NCBI RefSeq assembly: GCF_004361915.1
Contig: NZ_SNWP01000010.1
Coordinates: 124,001-188,000 of the forward strand
Source of the DNA: Sediminibacterium goheungense
GTDB taxonomy: Bacteria > Bacteroidota > Bacteroidia > Chitinophagales > Chitinophagaceae
Direction: 5' to 3'
Length of the DNA: 64,000 nt
The position numbers were made by a program, and so were the translations under genes. Of the stretch, positions 60,908-64,000 are shown in pieces; the stretch's first letter is position 1, and each line of letters begins with the position of its first letter. A model generated the notes under the pieces. The model ran no database searches. It was given only the letters and a program-made list of their open reading frames with translations, and was not told the origin of the DNA.

Positions 60908-60975
60908 CGGATCGGCATCCTGGCGAAGGACGGAACCGCAGAGAACGAGAGGACGCAGAGATTTCGTAGGGTTAT
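60908..60975. repeat. Dispersed repeat (copy 3), left arm of an inverted pair
   Basis: Contains CCGCAGAGAACGAGAGGACGCAG (60936-60958), which is exactly complementary to 61018-61040. A 59-bp spacer separates the arms. Confidence 0.85.
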
Positions 60976-60999
60976 TCGGGATTCATGGTTAATAGCAGA

Positions 61000-61045
61000 T
61001 TCATCTCTGCGTTACCCCTGCGTCCTCTCGTTCTCTGCGGTGAAC
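61000..61045. repeat. Dispersed repeat (inverted copy 4)
   Basis: The right arm of the inverted pair at 60936-60958 with a perfect 23-bp match. The pair may form a hairpin upstream of the retropepsin-like gene's stop. Confidence 0.85.
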
Positions 61046-61107
61046 ATACTCCGTAAGGATAATAGCAGGAAATTAGCAGCAGAGCCCCGGCATGTAAGGA
61101 GACACTG

Positions 61108-62064
61108 CTATCGAATCAACAACATCTTTTTGTTTTTGGTATCCAGTACCAATCCTGTCCGCAGGAAAAGTTTGTTGCCGGTCATACCACCTATACCCAG
61201 TTTCATCATACGGCTCACCTGTTCTTCACTGGCACCATCCATATAGGTTACGGTACGGATGGGTATGGAGAGTTCACTTATTTCAACACTATCCCTGGTA
61301 GCCATACTATTGGCATAGAGGGTTCTGCCCCAGGAAGTAACCGGATACCTGCTGGCAACCGTATCGGCACCTGCCATAGACAGGGCTATTTCTTTGGAGG
61401 TTAATAAACTGAAAGCGCTGGAACCCGTATCAAAATACAAAAGGGTTTTCTTTCCCCTTATGGTGGCAGGGAGCAGTATATTACGCTGTACATAACTGAA
61501 ATCGGTTACCCTGTTTTGCAGTTTTTCAGGAATCGTGTAATTCAATACAATCTGCTGTTTGGGATAATCCATTAAAATGGTTCTGTTTTCCAGCCAGTCG
61601 CTGCCAATGGTACCAATGATTTCTTTTTTATCCGATGACCAATCAATCGTTTTGTCACCAAATGCAAGCAGACCCGGATGCTGAATCGTCAGTTTGTTTT
61701 TTCCTATCCGGATGGTTATTTCCGGTAACCGGCTGGTACTATCTTCTATGTGGTAACCGGAGGGATATTTTTCGAAAACAGCCCTGAGTTTCGATCTGTA
61801 GAAAAGGGTTGCCGGTGCCCCCATGTCGAACTGCATATAAAACTGTCTCGAACAATTGGGAAGTGTAACCGGTATGAGCATGGCCGCATGAGGCTCTATG
61901 GTACCCTTAATGGTATCCTGCATCCATACAAAGGGAAGGCTGTATTTTTCAGATGGCGACAATACAATACCAGATACAGGTTGCTGACCGCTTACAAAGC
62001 TCATGAACATAAGACCTGCGATGATGCAGGGAAAAGATTTTTTACGGAAAAAAGAAGACATCAT
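61108..62064 (-). CDS. Retropepsin-like aspartyl-protease-fold protein, secreted
   Basis: About 318 residues from ATG 62064, preceded in frame by an unneeded extension. It has a signal peptide (SFFRKKSFPCIIAGLMFMSFVSGQ). Two aspartic-protease-like segments are present: QFDMGAPATLF (about residue 79) and YFDTGSSAFSLL (about residue 212). A central block GTIGSDWLENRTILMDYPKQQIVL is the retropepsin-fold signature. In the first site Thr is Met, so the protein may be a non-catalytic or unusual aspartyl protease. Monocistronic. Confidence 0.68.
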   Translation of the reverse strand: MMSSFFRKKSFPCIIAGLMFMSFVSGQQPVSGIVLSPSEKYSLPFVWMQDTIKGTIEPHAAMLIPVTLPNCSRQFYMQFDMGAPATLFYRSKLRAVFEKYPSGYHIEDSTSRLPEITIRIGKNKLTIQHPGLLAFGDKTIDWSSDKKEIIGTIGSDWLENRTILMDYPKQQIVLNYTIPEKLQNRVTDFSYVQRNILLPATIRGKKTLLYFDTGSSAFSLLTSKEIALSMAGADTVASRYPVTSWGRTLYANSMATRDSVEISELSIPIRTVTYMDGASEEQVSRMMKLGIGGMTGNKLFLRTGLVLDTKNKKMLLIR

Positions 62065-62162
62065 TTTTTTCTGCAAAACTAATGGCGCACCAGCGGTAAG
62101 TGCCACCACAAATACACGACAAGACCACGACATCTGCACGACATCTATTATAAATCAATCCG

Positions 62163-62723
62163 TTAGAAAGTTGTCCGGATCTTCCGGTGTTGTAAGAGAA
62201 TAATAAGCGCATTGGTAAAATACATCAACAGAAAAGGCCAGATATAAGCAATGGCTCCCTCTTTGCTTCCCCTTACCGATACCAGTATATAATTATAACC
62301 CAAAACACACAGCAATGCCAGGTGCAGAAAAATGACCCAGTACACCTGTCGCCTGATGATAGTGCGGCAGTACTGTACAGCTTCGGCAGGTAATCCTTTT
62401 CTTTTTTTGAGGATGTACATCGGTACCAAGCAATGTACCCATGGAACCACGATATAACTGAAACAGGAAATATTGAAGAGGATCATGAAATGACGGATAT
62501 CCCCGGTGGCGGCTTGCACAGCGGGCTCCTCCCGACTGAGCAGCATTTCATAATCTACCTCCAGTGCTTTGGCAATGGCTTTCAGGGTAAAACTTTGTGG
62601 GGTATTGGCACCTGCTTCCATTCGCTGAATGGTACGAACGGTGATTTGTGAGCGATCAGCCAGTTCTTCCTGTGTAAATCCTTTCTGTTTTCTTATTTCA
62701 GCAATTTTCTTTCCCGGATGCAT
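62163..62723 (-). CDS. XRE-family regulator with a membrane C-terminus
   Basis: 186 residues. The N-terminal helix-turn-helix is IAEIRKQKGFTQEELADRSQITVRTIQRMEAG (residues 8-39), followed by three to four hydrophobic helices (about residues 75-175), reminiscent of HTH proteins fused to DUF4870-like membrane segments. It may link membrane state to transcription. The target is unknown. It lies 99 bp upstream of the retropepsin-like gene on the same strand. Confidence 0.8.
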   Translation of the reverse strand: MHPGKKIAEIRKQKGFTQEELADRSQITVRTIQRMEAGANTPQSFTLKAIAKALEVDYEMLLSREEPAVQAATGDIRHFMILFNISCFSYIVVPWVHCLVPMYILKKRKGLPAEAVQYCRTIIRRQVYWVIFLHLALLCVLGYNYILVSVRGSKEGAIAYIWPFLLMYFTNALIILLQHRKIRTTF

Positions 62724-62823
62724 GGTGGTGTATTCCTGTTATTTATTGGAGCAATAATACAGGCAAAATTGTGTTTTCGGGATTTTAATTTAAATAGTTG
62801 CAGGGAATTGTGAGGGAGATTTT

Positions 62824-62870
62824 TTCACCGCAGAGAACATGAGAACGCAGAGATTTCGCAGGGTTCATCA
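62824..62870. repeat. Dispersed repeat (copy 5) of the CCGCAGAGAAC element
   Basis: The words ACCGCAGAGAACATGAGAA and GCAGAGATTTCGCAGGGTT match the ends of the copies at 48205 and 60936. Confidence 0.75.
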
Positions 62871-62920
62871 GCAGGGCCAGGGTATGGATGGAGACGCTGC
62901 TGTGAATTCTCTTATTCACA

Positions 62921-63140
62921 AAGAGCCTTCCCTTCGGAGATGCTCAGGGCAGGCTTACAATTTCCGACATACTTCGGAATGCTCCTCAGGATGACACCGT
63001 CGGTGGCGGGAAAAGAGAGGGGGCGATTGGCTTTGCCAATCGCCCCCTCTCTTTTTTATCATTCAATTCCGTCATCCTGAGGAGCGTCACGATCGAAGAT
63101 CGGGAAGCGCGACGAAGGATCTTTTCGTTCTCAGCAGTGT
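62921..63140. repeat. Palindromic composite element, copy 1
   Basis: Left arm (62925-62998: CCTTCCCTTCG..TGCTCAGGGCAGGCTT..CCTCAGGATGAC) and right arm (63059-63135: GTCATCCTGAGGAGCGTCACG...GGATCTTTTCG) are imperfect reverse complements around a GC-rich hairpin at 63011-63055. Confidence 0.85.
63011..63055 (+). terminator. Hairpin core of palindromic element, copy 1
   Basis: AGAGAGGGGGCGATTGGC (63014-63031) pairs perfectly with GCCAATCGCCCCCTCTCT (63035-63052), loop TTT, followed by T-run. It looks like an intrinsic terminator in both directions. Confidence 0.8.
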
Positions 63141-63208
63141 CTCCAAGAAACAAGCGATACTGCTGGTTGAACATCCAGAGTGTATCAAATAGTTTTACTG
63201 ACAAAATA

Positions 63209-63300
63209 TAATACCCTCCCAGTCATAAAGATCCTTCCCTTCGACTATGCTCAGGGCAGGCTTGCAATTTCCGACATACGTTGGAATGTTCTTTATATTG
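63209..63300. repeat. Partial third copy of the palindromic element's left arm
   Basis: Starts with TAATACCCTCCCAGTCATAA, CCTTCCCTTCGACTATGCTC and stops at TGTTCTTTATA. The same 20-base lead-in is repeated at 63308-63330 before copy 2, so the left arm was duplicated directly. Confidence 0.82.
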
Positions 63301-63307
63301 ATGAAGT

Positions 63308-63580
63308 CATAATACCCTCCCAGTCATAAAGATCCTTCCCTTCGTTATGCTCAGGGCAGGCTTGCAATTTCCGACATACGTCGGAATGCTCCTCAGGATG
63401 ACACCGTTGGTCGGGGGGGAAGAGAGATGGGCAATTGGCTTTGCCAATCGCCCATCTCTCTTTTTATCATTCAATTCCGTCATCCTGAGGAACGTCACGA
63501 TCGAAGATCGGGAAGCGCGAGCCTGCCCTGAGCATAACGAAGGGAAGGATCTTTTTCGTTCTCAGCAGCATCTCTGAGAC
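63308..63580. repeat. Palindromic composite element, copy 2
   Basis: Left arm 63329-63408, hairpin 63421-63461 and right arm 63467-63560. The right arm contains an extra GCCTGCCCTGAGCATAACG block that is the complement of the left arm, so the arms are more alike than in copy 1. Confidence 0.85.
63421..63461 (+). terminator. Hairpin core of palindromic element, copy 2
   Basis: AGAGAGATGGGCAATTGGC (63421-63439) pairs with GCCAATCGCCCATCTCTCT (63443-63461) except one A-C mismatch, loop TTT, then T-run. Confidence 0.78.
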
Positions 63581-63602
63581 ACGCAGAACACTTCCTGTTA
63601 TC

Positions 63603-64000
63603 TTATTCATTAGGGTTAAAAACTTCCGTGCTCTCAATTCCTTTAATCAATAACCACAAACTAAATGCTAATTCTCCGATAAAAATCGGGATAGCAACAT
63701 AGGAAAAAACAGGGTTTTCAAATCCTTTGGATAGCAGCATGGTGAAACTGTTGATCAGGTATCCGACTCCTGAAACAGCATACAGTATTCCCAGAAATTT
63801 AGGCACCAGTTTAGATTTGTAAACAACAAAGCCTACCAGCAAACAATACACCCCAAAAAATACCAGACCGATTGCATAACCTACAGCCTGAATATTCAGT
63901 GATAATTGTGAAAGGCCGGCAAGTTGATTGGGTTGAAATGATTGCAGGTAAGCGTCATTACCCAATATTAGCAAGGGTGAGGTCTGGTTCAAAAGATTAA
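63603..64000 (-). CDS. DUF4386 membrane protein, 5' end outside the window
   Basis: At least 132 residues of a membrane protein with several hydrophobic helices. The segment FQPNQLAGLSQLSLNIQAVGYAIGLVFFGVYCLLVGFVVYKSKLVPKFLGIL matches the C-terminal half of DUF4386 proteins, which are about 230 residues long. The frame is open to the right edge, where an in-frame TTG exists but no ATG, so the N-terminal part continues beyond base 64000. Function unknown. Confidence 0.75.
   Translation of the reverse strand, partial: NLLNQTSPLLILGNDAYLQSFQPNQLAGLSQLSLNIQAVGYAIGLVFFGVYCLLVGFVVYKSKLVPKFLGILYAVSGVGYLINSFTMLLSKGFENPVFSYVAIPIFIGELAFSLWLLIKGIESTEVFNPNE

Larger units (their letters stand above)
62724..63602. 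other. 879-bp gene-free region: nested palindromic repeat elements
   Basis: From left: 62824-62870 a copy of the CCGCAGAGAAC element; 62921-63140 and 63329-63580 two copies of a large palindromic composite (next entries); 63209-63290 a partial third copy. No coding frame of its own is credible. Short frames here merely run through the repeats. Confidence 0.75.

Noticed and set aside
63011..63461. Mini-transposon ends (MITE) at the palindromic elements
   Set aside because: No target-site duplications could be confirmed and the compensating core changes favour a structural role, though mobility is not excluded.

Overview
This window looks like a chromosomal segment of a Bacteroidota bacterium, most likely of the family Chitinophagaceae. 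The supporting signs are promoters of the TTTG-N19-TAnnTTTGC type, few purine-rich ribosome-binding sites, many Bacteroidota-type orphan families (DUF1343/NamZ, DUF4294, DUF1835, CvfB, DUF418), bacillithiol-linked proteins (YtxJ, YfiT/BstA), a CcmE with a CxxxY haem site, and topoisomerase IV encoded as parE...parC. I see no phage, integrase, transposase, CRISPR array or rRNA. The gene content is mostly core metabolism and information processing.

Layout. 0-4.5 kb: fragment of an unknown gene, S9 peptidase, secreted beta-propeller. 4.6-13.4 kb: PAS sensor lacking an ATPase domain, then a minus-strand block (EamA transporter, GT2, DEDDh exonuclease, Mpl-type Mur ligase), a small lipoprotein next to ytxJ, an NAD(P)-binding protein, GNAT and thiolase. 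13.5-17.3 kb: three secreted orphan proteins (two of them tandem paralogues), CvfB, another secreted orphan. 17.3-23 kb: parE - DUF1835 - cupin - parC operon with a recognisable promoter. 23-30.6 kb: YkgJ, NamZ, TcdA, Ycf48-like protein, heptad-rich secreted protein, DUF486, tRNA-Val, clpS-aat, DUF4294. 30.8-33.8 kb: ccmF-ccmE. 33.8-41.8 kb: arginase-family enzyme, radical SAM protein, EamA, MFS and TSUP transporters, TonB-like protein. 42-52.4 kb: folC, NUDIX, bacillithiol transferase, orphan ABC ATPase, fbp, CAP lipoprotein, M28 peptidase, aspartate kinase, NlpC/P60. 52.6-64 kb: dnaE, AraC regulator, M3 peptidase, DUF418, VOC, retropepsin-like protein, XRE regulator, and a DUF4386 gene cut by the window edge.

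The most unusual content is intergenic. At least a dozen gaps are filled with arrays of short words kept in strict 7-nt register (8-nt in one sub-family). The words differ from place to place (for example GTGAGTA, ATTGTCC, CACCATT, TTCTTGT, AGATTTCAGATCGC), yet the period does not slip even where one word type passes into another. Most gaps carry an array at each end, as inverted complements that could fold into long hairpins. The arrays often run into the last codons of genes (at least ten stop codons lie inside a unit) or stop exactly at a start codon (radical SAM, YfiT). I regard this as the best candidate for an undescribed system in the window. A second repeat class, at 62.8-63.6 kb and 48-61 kb, consists of larger palindromic elements, one with a central hairpin whose two copies show compensating changes.
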